Source of the DNA: Isoetes taiwanensis
Lineage: Eukaryota; Streptophyta; Lycopodiopsida; Isoetales; Isoetaceae
DNA: 64,000 bases
Reading direction: 5' to 3'
Assembly: GCA_021234155.1 (NCBI GenBank)
Contig: JAJEKV010000025.1
Coordinates: 15,716,036 to 15,780,035, forward strand
Part shown: positions 1 to 10,783 of the stretch, in pieces
Position numbering within the stretch: position 1 is the stretch's first letter
How the letters are laid out: each line of letters opens with the position of its first letter
Translations under genes and position numbers: made by a program
The notes under the pieces: generated by a model
Databases searched by the model: none
The model's input: only the letters and a program-made list of their open reading frames with translations
What the model was told of the DNA's origin: nothing

Positions 1-364
1 CTTCTCAAGGTTTGCCGCTTTGCAGCTCGTTTCATAAAGACAAGGACTTTTCTTCTTCCTCTTCTAGAGAGGAGAAACCCACCTAAAGGCCCATTCACCG
101 GGCTCAGAATCTGCTACGGGATTATCAAAAGGTTATTTTGATCAAAAGGTTTTTGTTCTTGCTTTAAAACGGTATGTTTGTTGTTTTTGTTCTTACTTTG
201 AAGCAGCCCCATGGCATTGCCGATAATGGCAAGGCCCCAAACCCCAAATGTTCTGGGCGAAGGCAAGGGGTTCAAATCCCCAACCAGAAATGTTCTCGGC
301 AAATCATAACAATGGACATGCACACCCAAATTTTGTTTTTCAACCATTGGTTTAGTATTAATTT

Positions 365-480
365 TCTTCATGATCTTCAAGTAAGATAGGCTTTATGGAA
401 TGCATCCGGATCACTCAATATTGGGTCTTCCGGCTTCATGATCGGTCTTCCGCTTCATGATCTTCAAGTAACATAGGCTT
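365..480. repeat. Short direct repeat around TTCATGATCTTCAAGTAA
   Basis: The string TTCATGATCTTCAAGTAA followed by a few bases and TAGGCTTT occurs at about 367-394 and again at about 454-480, with an intermediate GGTCTTCCGGCTTCATGATC copy between them. It leads directly into the larger GTGATTCC minisatellite. No gene is recognised in 1-480. Confidence 0.6.
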
Positions 481-484
481 TCGA

Positions 485-1015
485 GGAGTGATTCCATCCG
501 GGCGAATCACGGGCGAGTGATTCAATTCGGACTAATCACTAAACCGTGATTCCGTCCCCACCTTAATAGCGCAGCTTGTGATACCGTCGCGCGGAATGCA
601 TTCGTGGTGATTCCATCACGAAGAATCTTACATTTGTGATTCCACCGGGCAGAATCGCATGGTTGTGATTCCGCCGGGCGGCAAGGTTGTGATTCCGTCC
701 CGCTAATAACACGATTGTGATTCCGCCTCGCTGAATAAATAATACGGTTGTGATTCCGCCCCGCGAATAACACGATTGTGATTCCTTCGCGAATAAATAA
801 TACGGTTGTGATTCCGGGCCGGTGGAATACATGAGCGGTGATTCCATCTCAAGAATCGTAAATTGGTGATTCCATCCGCTAATAGCAAAGTTGTGATTCA
901 CGGAAGGTATAAATGACCTGGCGACCACCCCTCGCCGCACGGATAACGGGGCTCTGGTACGTATAACGGGGTCTCCGCCTGGTGATTCCGCGGGATGGAA
1001 TTTTTTGCGATGGAA
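485..1015. repeat. GTGATTCC minisatellite, about 14 degenerate units
   Basis: The octamer GTGATTCC recurs every 24-35 bp, about 14 times. It is followed by a variable stretch, often of the type GCCCCGCGAATAA and ACGGTT or ACGATT. Adjacent units differ by substitutions and small indels, and the unit length is not constant. The many short minus-strand reading frames here are by-products of the repeat. The following stretch to about 1200 holds only a CGCTGCTTCGCGG-type doublet near 1130-1160. Confidence 0.85.
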
Positions 1016-1560
1016 TCACAATAACCGGGGTAAAAATATTTTGTTCTGTTTTTATTGCCATAAAAAATGGTTGGGCGGCTAAAATGTCATCGTCCTTGAC
1101 TTTTATGTAAAAAAAGGTCGGAGCTCGCTGCTTCGCGGTGAAACGGCTCGCCGCTTCGCGGCACAGCAAAACAGCTCGCTCTCTACCTTTTCTTATTACT
1201 AAAATTTCACTATGGTGAAGAATATGGGAAAGGCTAGGTAGGAAGAATGGATAATTCAGAATAAACTCTTCAGCATCCTCTCCAATAAGATAAAATATGC
1301 TTGCGGATCCTGAGAATTGTTTGGAGTCGCTGGATTGTATATATTTCTTGTAGAAAGGTCTTGTCTATCTTTGGCACCTTCCTAATGGTATTTGGATTTA
1401 TTACTCCTTACAAAACTTGGCTTGGTAATTAGTTTCCTTAACTTTCTGTAACGATTGATATTCTTATTTGAAGAATAACTGTCTAAGATTAAAGGAAAGA
1501 AATCTGGAGTCTCTTATATGCCTGAAAAGCAGGTGGTTGCTTGGAAAGTATCCACCAATC

Positions 1561-4500
1561 TCAGCAAGAAAAGTAATCCTTTGTATCATAGAAAAGCTTC
1601 GGAATTGCTCTGCTCAAAGGTTGAAATGGAAGGAGACCAGCCATTGCTGGAAGGAGAAGGTCCAAGAGGATCCAAAACACGGCATAGCGGACCCTTGGAG
1701 AAATCCAATAACTGCCAGATGCTCTACTGAAGGGATCATTAAGGATACGATAAACCGACGGTGTTATCCATGAGGCAAAAACATGTGCGAGACAGAAAAT
1801 CTCATACAAACACAACCAGCACATCCCATTGCCTCCCAAGCTTTCGATCGAAATATGTCCTAAAAATGCACACACAAATACCAGCACAAGAAACACTTTT
1901 GCTGCAGGCGCTTCCTGATTTGATTTACTATACCACGTAAGCAGCAAAGCCACAGGTGCCAGAAGAAGTAATCCAAATACCATCCGCCCTATGACAATTC
2001 CCTTGCATATCAGTGCAGTAAAGGGGACTTTAATTGATTCCAGTGAGTAGAGAAGAGAAGTGTCCTGCAAATACGCTTAAGTTAGACATCAAGAACGAGC
2101 GAACTTCCTATGAGAGAAAGAAAATGTGTGTTCTGAAAACAATAAAAACTGCAACATACCTTCCCTGCAGGTTGGCATACAGAAACATGCTCTAAGATTC
2201 TCTCTGCTGAATATGTCCATGAAGCATACATAAGCACCAAAATCATCACCAATATCCCTATTGTCAACCCCTCTGCAATGCTCTTTCTTAAGCCAGCATA
2301 AGCCTTCATAAGTTTAGAGTCCTCTGTCTCCTGCAATCTAAGAAGGTGCTTGGCTCTGCTTAAGATCATGTTCCTTTCCATCAGTGAATTGGACTCAGAT
2401 GTCAATCGTAGATGCTCTTCCTCTACACTTAAAAGTTTCTGTTTTTGATAAAGCCCAATGGATTTGATCTTGTTGAGACGTTCTTGTTCTTTTACAGATT
2501 TCTCCATAATTTTCAAGTACTGATCTTCAAAACTGACCAATGGGCTATCTGAAGAAAGGTTAGCCAGATGGCCTTCGCTCGATAAGCTTGATATTCCGTT
2601 TTTGTATTCCTCTGCTAAAACAAGCAGCCCAACTTGCTTTTGAAGCGCTAAAGGTTCTTGAAAATGAAGTCCAATTTCATCAGCTAGCTTATGATATTGT
2701 TGTTTCTCTGCAGACATGCCACAAGCATCACCCTCCTCAAAAAAGTAGTCTTCTTTAATATGCCCATTGTTATCTCCTTGATTATAATCATTCCCCTGTT
2801 CCTTCTCTTTCCGTGCATCTTGAAAGGACTTAGTGATAATCATTACGCTCCTAAAGGAACTTTTGAACTCTTCTATAAAGGAGTCGTCATGTTTGAGTAC
2901 CTTTGAAGAAGGTACCACCAGAAGTCAGTTCATACTTAGCAATAACAGAATTACTATGCATCTGATGGTGTTATGTTTCACACGTTAGTTTCAGGTGTTA
3001 GATGTTACTATTGACAATAAATGCATTGATGATACTGTGACACTGTCAAATAGGTTTGGAATTAACTTATTCCTTGCAGTTTCACTCATAACAAGCACCT
3101 ACTTTGAATCTTATTGGACATATTAACTATTAAGGTATCAGACTGCATGAGGTTAATCCAAGCATTGAAAAGAATTACATGAGGTTGACCCCAGCATCCA
3201 GGCCTCAGACTGCACGAGGTTAATCCCAGCGTTGAAGAGAAGAATGCATCTGAAAGGGATTTACCCGAACTCATTTCATAGTTGTGACAGCTCTGTCAAC
3301 TTGTTGGAGTTCATTTATTCCGTCCAGTTTGACTACATGACAATAAGTACCCTATCTTCAGAACATCAATTCAAGTCTTGAGATTAATCCAAGCGTCAGA
3401 CTGCATGGTTGTTAATTCAAGCATGAAATTGATAAAAAATGAAAATTTTCACAATCTGTTCAATCTCAAGACCAAATGGAGATGGTGCTTGATTGTAGCC
3501 TAAAGACTAAATGCTAGTAAGACATTTTATGTACTATAAGTACCAGTTAAGAAACGACCACACATGCTAGTGGCTGCAACATATCACAGGAAAAGATTCA
3601 CGAAAGAAAATCACGATCATTATTCTTTTTACAGATAATCATTCTTATTGCAGATAAACATCTTATGCGATCTGAGTATATGAAAATGTTTCTAAAAGGG
3701 CAAAACTATTTCTTACCGGGAATAGTAACTCCGGCAGCAATGTCCCCAGCAGCTGTAGAATGCATACGACCAGTTTAGCACAAATTTGTTAAAGATCCTA
3801 GCTAAGAAAATTGATCTAAAAGAAAGCTCAGGAAACCTCAGCAATTTCTTCTAAGGTGAATTTCGTGCCCGAGTTCTGCAAAATCAGATACATAGGTTAA
3901 AAACTTGAAACATTTGCATAAACGATATAGGTTAAAAACTTGAGTTGCAAGGCTATAATAAAACCTTACTAAGGAAGGATAAGGAAGGTTGAAACCTCGG
4001 TAAGAAGAATAGCGAAGAGCAATCCCAGCCTGGACCCTAGGAAACGGAGCTCCATCTGCCTGGCCATCATAGGTTCGTCATGCTTACGGATCAATTTCAT
4101 GGCAACCATGGCGCAGGCTATATAGCATACAAGAGATGATACATGAGATAATATTGAAACCATATAAGCATCCTTGGTTTTGTTCTCAGGACTCTGCCTT
4201 TTTTCTTTTGCCCTGCAAAAATTGTAAACGAATTCTTTCTAAGAATGTCACATTGATCTTACCCGATAACTAAGAGACTTACTCTTGCCGCTGCAACTCG
4301 GGCCCTGTAGAACCAATTAGGGAAAAGTGGAACGGTTTGAAGATTTTGGCATCGAATTTCTGATCGCAAAATGTAGCATCCACTCCGTGCATTTCTTGAC
4401 ACAAGGATCCAGAATCAGGTTCAAGATCGTCAACAATTCTTGCATATGGTTTAAGGAAATCAATCTCCGCGGAGTTTAGAAATCTGCGAGTCTTTTCGAA

Positions 4501-4845
4501 CACCATAGGCATGCCTACGCTTTGATTTTCCCAAATCTTTGGATTAAAATGCTGCTGATCAGATTCAAGATCTCTAATAATGCTTGCATATCGTTTAAAC
4601 AACCTATTCTCAGCCGATCTTAGAAATCTGCCAGTTCTTTCGAACAGCATAGGCATATCTAGGATTTGATTTTCCCCAATCTTCAATTTAAATTGCTGCT
4701 GAGCTACCGGACTCTGATAAGAATGGCATCCGACTGATCCATTGCACGATCTATTGTGGCATTTTATACTCAAAGATTCCACATCACAACGAACCTGTAT
4801 TAACAGAATCAAAACTAATACCACGGTCGCCATCGCCATCGCCAT
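1561..4845 (-). CDS. CPR5-like multi-pass membrane protein, six exons
   Basis: Proposed exons on the minus strand are 4845-4283, 4212-3996, 3875-3837, 3752-3717, 2900-2160 and 2064-1561. All join GT-AG without breaking frame, for 699 codons plus TGA. Residues 1-20 form a signal peptide (MAMAMATVVLVLILLIQVRC). Two copies of a segment of about 45 residues follow, then a membrane segment near residues 210-225. The last two exons match the C-terminal part of plant CPR5: a coiled region, five membrane segments, the LGGNG..WL...E.FCL signature and a closing GLLPF. CPR5 is a nuclear-envelope regulator of immunity and cell-cycle control. The signal peptide and duplicated ectodomain are not what I know of CPR5. 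The donors after exons 2 and 3 (GTTTC) and the acceptor of exon 5 (CAAAG) are weak, so a two-gene alternative (4845-3717 and 2900-1561) remains possible. Confidence 0.82.
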
Positions 4846-4924
4846 CTTCGACGTGAGAAACAGAGAAACAGACCAATTTTATTAAGGGTTTTGCTCGCTT
4901 TAGAAAATGTCGAAGAAAAATGTG

Positions 4925-4931
4925 ATTTATA
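4925..4931 (-). promoter_or_regulatory. TATA box of the CPR5-like gene
   Basis: On the minus strand TATAAAT lies about 80 bp upstream of the ATG at 4845, preceded by an A/T run. The spacing fits a core promoter with a short leader. I see no other element with confidence. Confidence 0.45.
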
Positions 4932-5126
4932 AAAAAAAAAGGAGGTAGACTATGGTCACACTAAGATGTCAAAAGTAACTCTTTCAGTCAACATGAACGC
5001 ACCAGTAGAAACAGGGTCACATGAAAATCTAGAGGCAAGCCTTTGGTCTTGCCGTTTTTTTCCTGCCCACTAATTTCTAGATTGCTGCCAAGTACCCTGA
5101 GATCCACCACTTGTTGATATCCAAGA

Positions 5127-5207
5127 GATTCATGTTGACATGAATCCGTCTAATCGAGGCGGAGCCAGTGGGATGGATTGATGTCAACATGAAGGGATTC
5201 ATGTCAA
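5127..5207. repeat. Pair of ATGTTGACATGAATC palindromes
   Basis: GATTCATGTTGACATGAATC (5127-5146) is a palindrome with a single central mismatch. About 34 bp further on, GATGTCAACATGAAGG and GATTCATGTCAA repeat the same words in altered order. The surrounding 4.9-5.3 kb has no convincing gene. Confidence 0.5.
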
Positions 5208-5384
5208 AAAGCTCCATGTGACCCCTCCGTTTTGAGTTTTTGATGTCTAATAGAAGATGCCCTAACGTGTATGGTTTTGTATACGTAAATGTTGCCTGGA
5301 CCATTTTCTAACATTTGAGCCAATCACAAGTTGTCATGTGTCATGTATTCATGTTCCCCTCTCTACTCACATTCTTGTTTTAGG

Positions 5385-5475
5385 CAACATTCTACTCAAC
5401 ATTCTATTTTATTCAACATTCTGTCACTCACAATTTACTATTTACACTATTCACTATTCACTACTATTTCATTAC
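5385..5475. repeat. Low-complexity CAACATTCT / TATTCACTA tract
   Basis: CAACATTCT recurs three times in about 45 bp and is followed by ATTTACTATTTACACTATTCACTATTC-like sequence. It is simple sequence. No gene is seen in 5300-5765. Confidence 0.55.
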
Positions 5476-5765
5476 TAACACTAAATTAACTCATTCACTT
5501 ACCTCAAGATCACACAATTTATTCAGATTACTCTTTAAATAGAATTGACAAGATCATAATTGCATTGATTTATATCAGAAAAGTTTACAAAAGCTTGAAG
5601 ATCTCAAAAATTTTACCAAAAGCAACAATTACATACAAATCTAGAAGTTCACAAAAGCCTGTACTTGTTCCATATCATTTCTTCATTATAGGCTTTATCA
5701 ACTCACTGAAATCATGTGCTGAAATGATTGGCATCATGATGTTACAGTTCTAGAAGCTGCCTCCT

Positions 5766-6357
5766 CTAATTCCAACCTGTAACTGCATGCCTAACGATCG
5801 AAAAAGTTTCTGCAAGCACGTCTAGATCGTGATTCAGTTGTGCTAAGTCCCTCTTCATCTCATCTGACTCATTTTCAGCTGCTACCAATACAGGAGAAAA
5901 CTCCACAACTGGACCAGGTTCGACAATAGCATATACTGAACTAACATTTTGCACAGACTGATCAACAAGACTGATTGCCTTACCACCAGAAACTTGACTT
6001 TCATGAATCTTCTTCAGCTCGTCCTGCAACACAGATTCATATGTCCTCCTAGTCTCATTCTCGTCAAATGGATTCTCAACTAAAGGCATTGCACATTTGG
6101 CTTAAAGAGTAACTATCTTATCATACACAGAACTTTACAAATTAAAAAAAAAAAAAAGAAACCGAGTAACAAATAATTACATAATCAAATTATAGAATTA
6201 CCTATTGTATGCTTCATCTGTGCTCTGTTCGGTGACCTTCTTGCCTACATCTATTGGAACCCCTGCCCTAGACAAGCGAATAATCATGGTAGAATGGCCT
6301 GACTTACCAGAATATTTTTCTTCAATGCCAACAGTAGCTAGCATATACTTCACACAT
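5766..6357 (-). pseudogene. Tyrosine-recombinase-like C-terminal fragment
   Basis: The minus-strand frame at 6357-6198 reads a segment containing SGHSTMIIRLSRAGVPIDVG and then STDEAYNR. This resembles the end of the catalytic domain of eukaryotic tyrosine recombinases (Crypton or DIRS type, or the related domesticated DUF3504 proteins): H-x-x-R-like box, AGVP, then (G)HST..AY. The second histidine of the usual GHxS box is Q here. A GTAATT donor follows at about 6198, and a further open exon-like frame of 107 codons lies at 6089-5766. I could not find a phase-compatible acceptor, so the link is uncertain. The upstream part is cut at 6358 by the CACTA terminus. Confidence 0.42.
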
Positions 6358-6379
6358 TCACTACAAGAGAATAGGCGTT

Positions 6380-7095
6380 TATTGTCAGTTTTTTTGTCAC
6401 TTTGTAAACCATTGCATTTTTCAGAGAACTGACAAAAATGTGACCATAATGATGTCAAAAATTAGTGACGATAGATCGTCAGTTTTTTGTCACCCTTTTT
6501 GGCAAATGTTTGACACCCTATTTGTCATCTTCGTAGCATTTTTTTTTTGTCACTTTTTTGGGCAATTCTTTGACATCTATATTGTCATATCTTAGGCAAT
6601 TTTTTGATACCCTATTTGTCATCTTTATAGCATTTTTTTGTCACTTCTTTGGGCAATTCTTTGACATCTATATTGTCATATCTTAAGTTGTTTTTTGACG
6701 ATTTATTGTCATCTAGAGTGTCATATTTTATATCTATATTTGTCACTTTTTTGGCAATTCTTTGGCACCTACTGTGTCAATTTTAGATGATTTTTTGTGA
6801 TTTTTCTGGCAAGTCTTTGGCACTTATTTTATCACATTTTAAGTTGTTTTAGCACCTTTTTGACACCTACTTTAACATATTTTAGGTCATGTTTGTCTCT
6901 TTTTTGGCAATGTTTTGACACCTATTTGGTCATATTCTAAATTATTTTTGGCATATTTTTGTCATCTATAAACATATTTGGGTAATTTTTTGTCACTTTT
7001 TCTAGCAATTCTTAGTCACATTTTTGACATATTTTAAATCATCCTTTTGACACATTATTGTCGTTTGTTTAGCACATGTGTTGTTTTCTTTTTTG
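6380..7095. repeat. CACTA subterminal TGTCA/TGACA repeat array
   Basis: TTTGTCACTTTTTTGGCAAT and TTTGACACCTATTTTGTCAT-like words alternate for about 700 bp, so TGTCA and its complement TGACA occur dozens of times on both strands. A longer unit of about 100 bp recurs (TTTGGGCAATTCTTTGACAT at about 6560 and again at about 6650). In CACTA elements such motifs are transposase-binding sites; that role is inferred here. Confidence 0.75.
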
Positions 7096-7284
7096 ACATT
7101 TTTTTTTGCAATTTTAATTCATAATTAGTTCACAATGTCTGAGAAGAATACTGGACATAAAACTTTTACGAACCATAGAAGCAATTTTTATTCATCATGC
7201 TAAGTTCATAATGTCTGAAAAGAACAATACACATGAATTGTTTACGAAGAAGTTTATGACAAACGAAATAATAAAGATGTTTGA

Positions 7285-8182
7285 TTAAACACTATTAATT
7301 TCAACCTCCTCACTGTCAGTACTAGATGTAGTATCTTCACTTCCAGTGCCAGTGCTAGATCCATCGCTTGAACTTCCACTGCTTGATGATTCAGACATAT
7401 CCAACTACATAGGAAAAAAATAAGTTATATGGCTACAATATTAAAAGTTATACGCAAAGCTTTTCATATTGTCAGATCATGGGCATGATGGGTCATATGG
7501 AAAAGGCACAATTCTTTCACTCTAGGCAAAGAAGCATATACTACAGCCACACAAATACTGCACATGCTCATAGAGAAGCTTAGAAAGTTCAAGTGTGTGG
7601 TCGAAGATGATGTTTCCCTCGTTTGGGAGACCTTCATCAAACTACCACCTTAAGAAGAAGGCACCTACATGCATTCTAAAAGGGCTTTGTAGCTATCCCC
7701 TCTTCAAACTTGTTCAGGAGGGTGTCTATCTGCTATAAGGCTGTGTAATAGTTTACCTATAAATGGAAAATTCTTTATCCTTCAAAAAAAAAATATTAAA
7801 AGTTATAAACATGTACAACAACTTAGATAAAAATCTACATGCACATCGTCTTCATTCTCCTCACATGGTACTTGATCTGCAACCGTTTTTCCCTTGATAT
7901 CTACTGCTGGGACCATGCCCTTACCAACATAATCCTGTGCCATGTGCTACAAGATAATTAAATAGAGTTAATGCTAACTAATATTCATATATGTATATTT
8001 AAATTGTGATTCTTAAAATTGCAATTGTACCTTTGTTTCTGGAAATACACGTTGGTAACCATCAAGATGTTGAAGATTGTTGCTCAGAATAAAAAAAAGA
8101 TGCAGTACCATCGTAGATTCAAACGCATTTGCAAAAGCTCTACTTTGTATTGAAAGACGGAACGAAACGGTAATGGAACCCT
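7285..8182 (-). CDS. CACTA-internal gene, three 3' exons
   Basis: Three minus-strand exons join in phase 0 across GT-AG introns: about 8182-8031 (...RAFANAFESTMVLHLFF... to VFPETK), 7946-7839 (HMAQDYVGKGMVPAVDIKG...) and 7404-7285 (LDMSESSSSGSSSDGSS... ending in EEVEINSV and TAA). The last exon is almost purely Ser/Thr/Gly/Asp/Glu, a low-complexity acidic tail. I do not recognise a catalytic domain. By position next to a CACTA end it is probably part of a TnpA-type accessory gene. The intron between the last two exons hosts a retroposed insertion (7453-7791). The 5' part was not found. Confidence 0.55.
7437..7807 (+). mobile_element. Retroposed sequence with 16-bp target-site duplication
   Basis: AATATTAAAAGTTATA occurs at 7437-7452 and exactly again at 7792-7807. 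Between them lies about 340 bp that ends in an A-run directly before the second copy. A long perfect TSD plus a 3' poly(A) is the signature of LINE-mediated retroposition of an RNA. The inserted sequence includes a short open stretch (...CATGCTCATAGAGAAGCTTA... region) that ends in an untranslated-looking tail. I cannot name the source transcript. Confidence 0.75.
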
Positions 8183-8752
8183 TGCAAGAAATTATGTGGA
8201 AAAAGTTCAAATGAACAAAAAACTATGCTTCAAAAGAGAATATGAGATAAGACTTGCACCTGTTGCAAAGAAAGCCCGAAACATTCTCAAATCTGAGCAT
8301 TAGTTTATGAGAGAGGTTCTCTTGCAAAATGAACTTCACCTTCGCATGCAAGAAATACAGATAGCATTAAGTGCCTTTATAAATAATAATATGATTGCAA
8401 GCTAAAAAGCATTAGACACATCCTTTGATATATCATTTATACTTTTTTCCAATGCAAGCTGAGCTTGAAACATTTCCAGCAGCAACATTAAGCTAGAACG
8501 CAGGATAAAAACAATATTCTCATTGTGCCTCTGGCTACAAACACCTAGCTAGAACTTATAAGAATAGACAAACTTCAACCATGAAAATGAGGTTTTGCAA
8601 TATGTAGCATAATAACAGGGGGTTTTCTTTGTGTTTTTGTATGCTTTTCACTAAGGTTTTCCTATGATTTCGTGATGTATTCAAATGGATGTACTAATGC
8701 GTACATCTAGAGTGCACTATTTCTGAGCCATTGATTTTAGCCTTTTTTTTCC

Positions 8753-8928
8753 AATGGTCGACAACCAATGGCTCACAACAAAAGCCCTTTTTTTTGTGCG
8801 TGTGGTGCATAATGGTCAACAACTAATGGCTCACAACAAAAGCCATTTTTTTGTGCGTGTGGTGCATAATGGTCAACAACCAATGGCTCACAACAAAAGC
8901 CCTCTTTTTGTGTGTGTGGTGCATAATG
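8753..8928. repeat. Three tandem copies of a 57-bp repeat
   Basis: Each unit runs AATGGTCAACAACCAATGGC, TCACAACAAAAGCC, a T-run, then GTGCGTGTGGTGCAT. The copies differ at a few sites and in T-run length. The apparent protein repeats in both directions are artefacts of the tandem array. The surrounding 8.3-9.5 kb has no gene I can support. Confidence 0.85.
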
Positions 8929-9544
8929 AACACATGAAGGGCTTGAAGGGCGCATGCAGTGCAGTTTCTCCGAGATCTTTTTGATAGTGTATGATATGGA
9001 TAAGTTTGGTTAAGTTATCTATGCTAAAACAACAATTTTTCGGCTGGGTTTGGTAGGCTTTCACATCCTACCAGCTGATTAATACAGGATTGCGCTATTG
9101 GATATTGTTTTATGGCTCATTCCAAATGAAGCTTGCAAAAACTTACCATGCATTTTTAGATTTTGAGGCAGTTATTAAGCAAATTCCAAGGCTTTTAGGT
9201 CCTTGTGCTAAAAAGCAGAAAAGTTTCCCACTTTGGTTTCTCACCACAAGAATCCATGGAGGCCAAAGGCTGCTGTTAAATTCCAGTTGAAAAATGTTTG
9301 TGTATGGGTGTTGCAAACTTTATGACTTTCTAATAATGGGATCAATCAGCTCTATCTTTATGGTAACTTTTACTTATGTTCTATTTGTTTTATTGTGATG
9401 AAATTCAAAAGCTACAGTGATGAAAGCCTCAAATGAATTCTAGTTTTTTCCTCGGTTTGAATTCTGAAATTTTGTCACACCGGGGAGGGGTGATCGTCCC
9501 TAAGGCCCCGGCGGGCCAAATTTTTTTTTTTGCAACATAAACCA

Positions 9545-9675
9545 TTAATATCCAACATATAAAAATTAAATCCCCCAACACATAACAACCAACACATAAC
9601 AACCAACAGAGAACAACCATTGACATTAACAACCAACACATAACTACCATTGACATTAATTAACACAACCATTGG
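9545..9675. repeat. AACAACCAACACAT / CCATTGACATTAA simple repeat
   Basis: CAACACATAACAACCAACAC recurs with AACAACCATTGACATTAA units for about 130 bp. It is simple-sequence DNA just after a GC-rich patch (AAGGCCCCGGCGGGCC, near 9500). Confidence 0.65.
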
Positions 9676-10040
9676 GTCCAACACATTTAAATTAAAATCC
9701 CCCTTAAACCTCCTTTGGTTTGGGTGCATATTCACACGGGGGTCGACGTAGGGCCTGTGTCCATGTTCAACGGTCTAATGCGTTTCAAACCTCTAGGCTG
9801 TAAATATGTGTTGAGAATGATATGATATATATGTCAATCCATTGGCTCTTGTTGATTTAATTTGCACCATTGTGAGTGTCATTGGGGTAAGGATGAAAAA
9901 AAATCCCATGTCCTTGATCTAGCACAAGCGAGAGAATATTCTCCCCATCAATGGTCCGAAATAAAAGATGAATACATCCCATTTATTGAAAACATCCCAT
10001 ATACATAGAGTAATAAAGTAATGTGGGTTGAAAAAAAAGG

Positions 10041-10130
10041 GAAAAACTCCAGATTACCCTTATGTTTTGACATATTTTCCCATATACCCCTGACTTTTCA
10101 AATATTAATGGAATGCCCCTGGTCAATGTA
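10041..10130 (+). repeat. MULE left terminal inverted repeat
   Basis: It begins GAAAAACTCCAGATTACCC and ends CCCCTGGTCAATGTA. It pairs with the right end over its whole length, apart from a TTA insertion near the tip and scattered substitutions. Confidence 0.85.
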
Positions 10131-10783
10131 TTTGGCCTTGTAGTTTTTGGTTTATCACAAGATGCCCTCCAGTTTTTTCGTATTTCTTTAAATGCCCTTT
10201 TGGAAGCGGTTCGTTTCCGCTCCCGCCTTTTTCTAGAAAAAGCTTATGCTACAGCATGTTCGTGGGCTTTTTTTCGATTGCTACAAAGATTTTCGATTAC
10301 TACTGAGCAAGAAATTTGAGTTCATTTTAGGGTTCTATTGGAGCAGCAGCAAATCCAATCTCTTCAGCAGAAAGCAGCAACGATCCGTTTCTTTTGTCAC
10401 AGAAATCTGTTTCTTTTGTCACAGCAACGATCCGATTCTTTTGTCACAGAAATTGTATGCCACTCCAGCTCAGATTTTGCTCCAGCACGAAAGGACGGTT
10501 GTATTCCGATTCCTTCTATAAAGCCGCTCCGAAACAAGAAGCTTCGAATTTTGCCACATATTCTGATTTTCCCACAGATTTTACACAGCTAGAGTAAGCT
10601 CGAATTTTGCCACTGATTCTGATTTTCCCACAGATTTTACACAGCTAGAGGAGATACATAGAGGACATTCACTTGGAGAGATAGTGGAATAAGATCCGAT
10701 TCCTGCTCTAAAGCCACTCCAGCCACAGTAAGCTCAGACTTACTAGAGGATTTTTGCCACAGACTTTTGCCACAGACTTTTCT

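Larger units (their letters stand above)
6358..8270 (-). mobile_element. CACTA (En/Spm-type) transposon, one terminus visible
   Basis: The sequence begins at 6358 with CACTACAAGA, the terminal motif of plant CACTA elements, and is followed directly by about 730 bp of short subterminal repeats, the usual CACTA architecture. Minus-strand exons with an acidic serine-rich end lie behind it. The opposite CACTA terminus was not found, so the right limit given is only where related coding stops. The insertion lies within a recombinase-like reading frame. Confidence 0.65.

Noticed and set aside
485..1015. CRISPR-like pattern of a fixed box with variable spacers
   Set aside because: Boxes are only 8 bp, spacers are related to each other, and the context is plant nuclear DNA without cas genes.
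8773..8984. Repetitive protein-like frames on both strands
   Set aside because: They are an artefact of the three 57-bp tandem copies.
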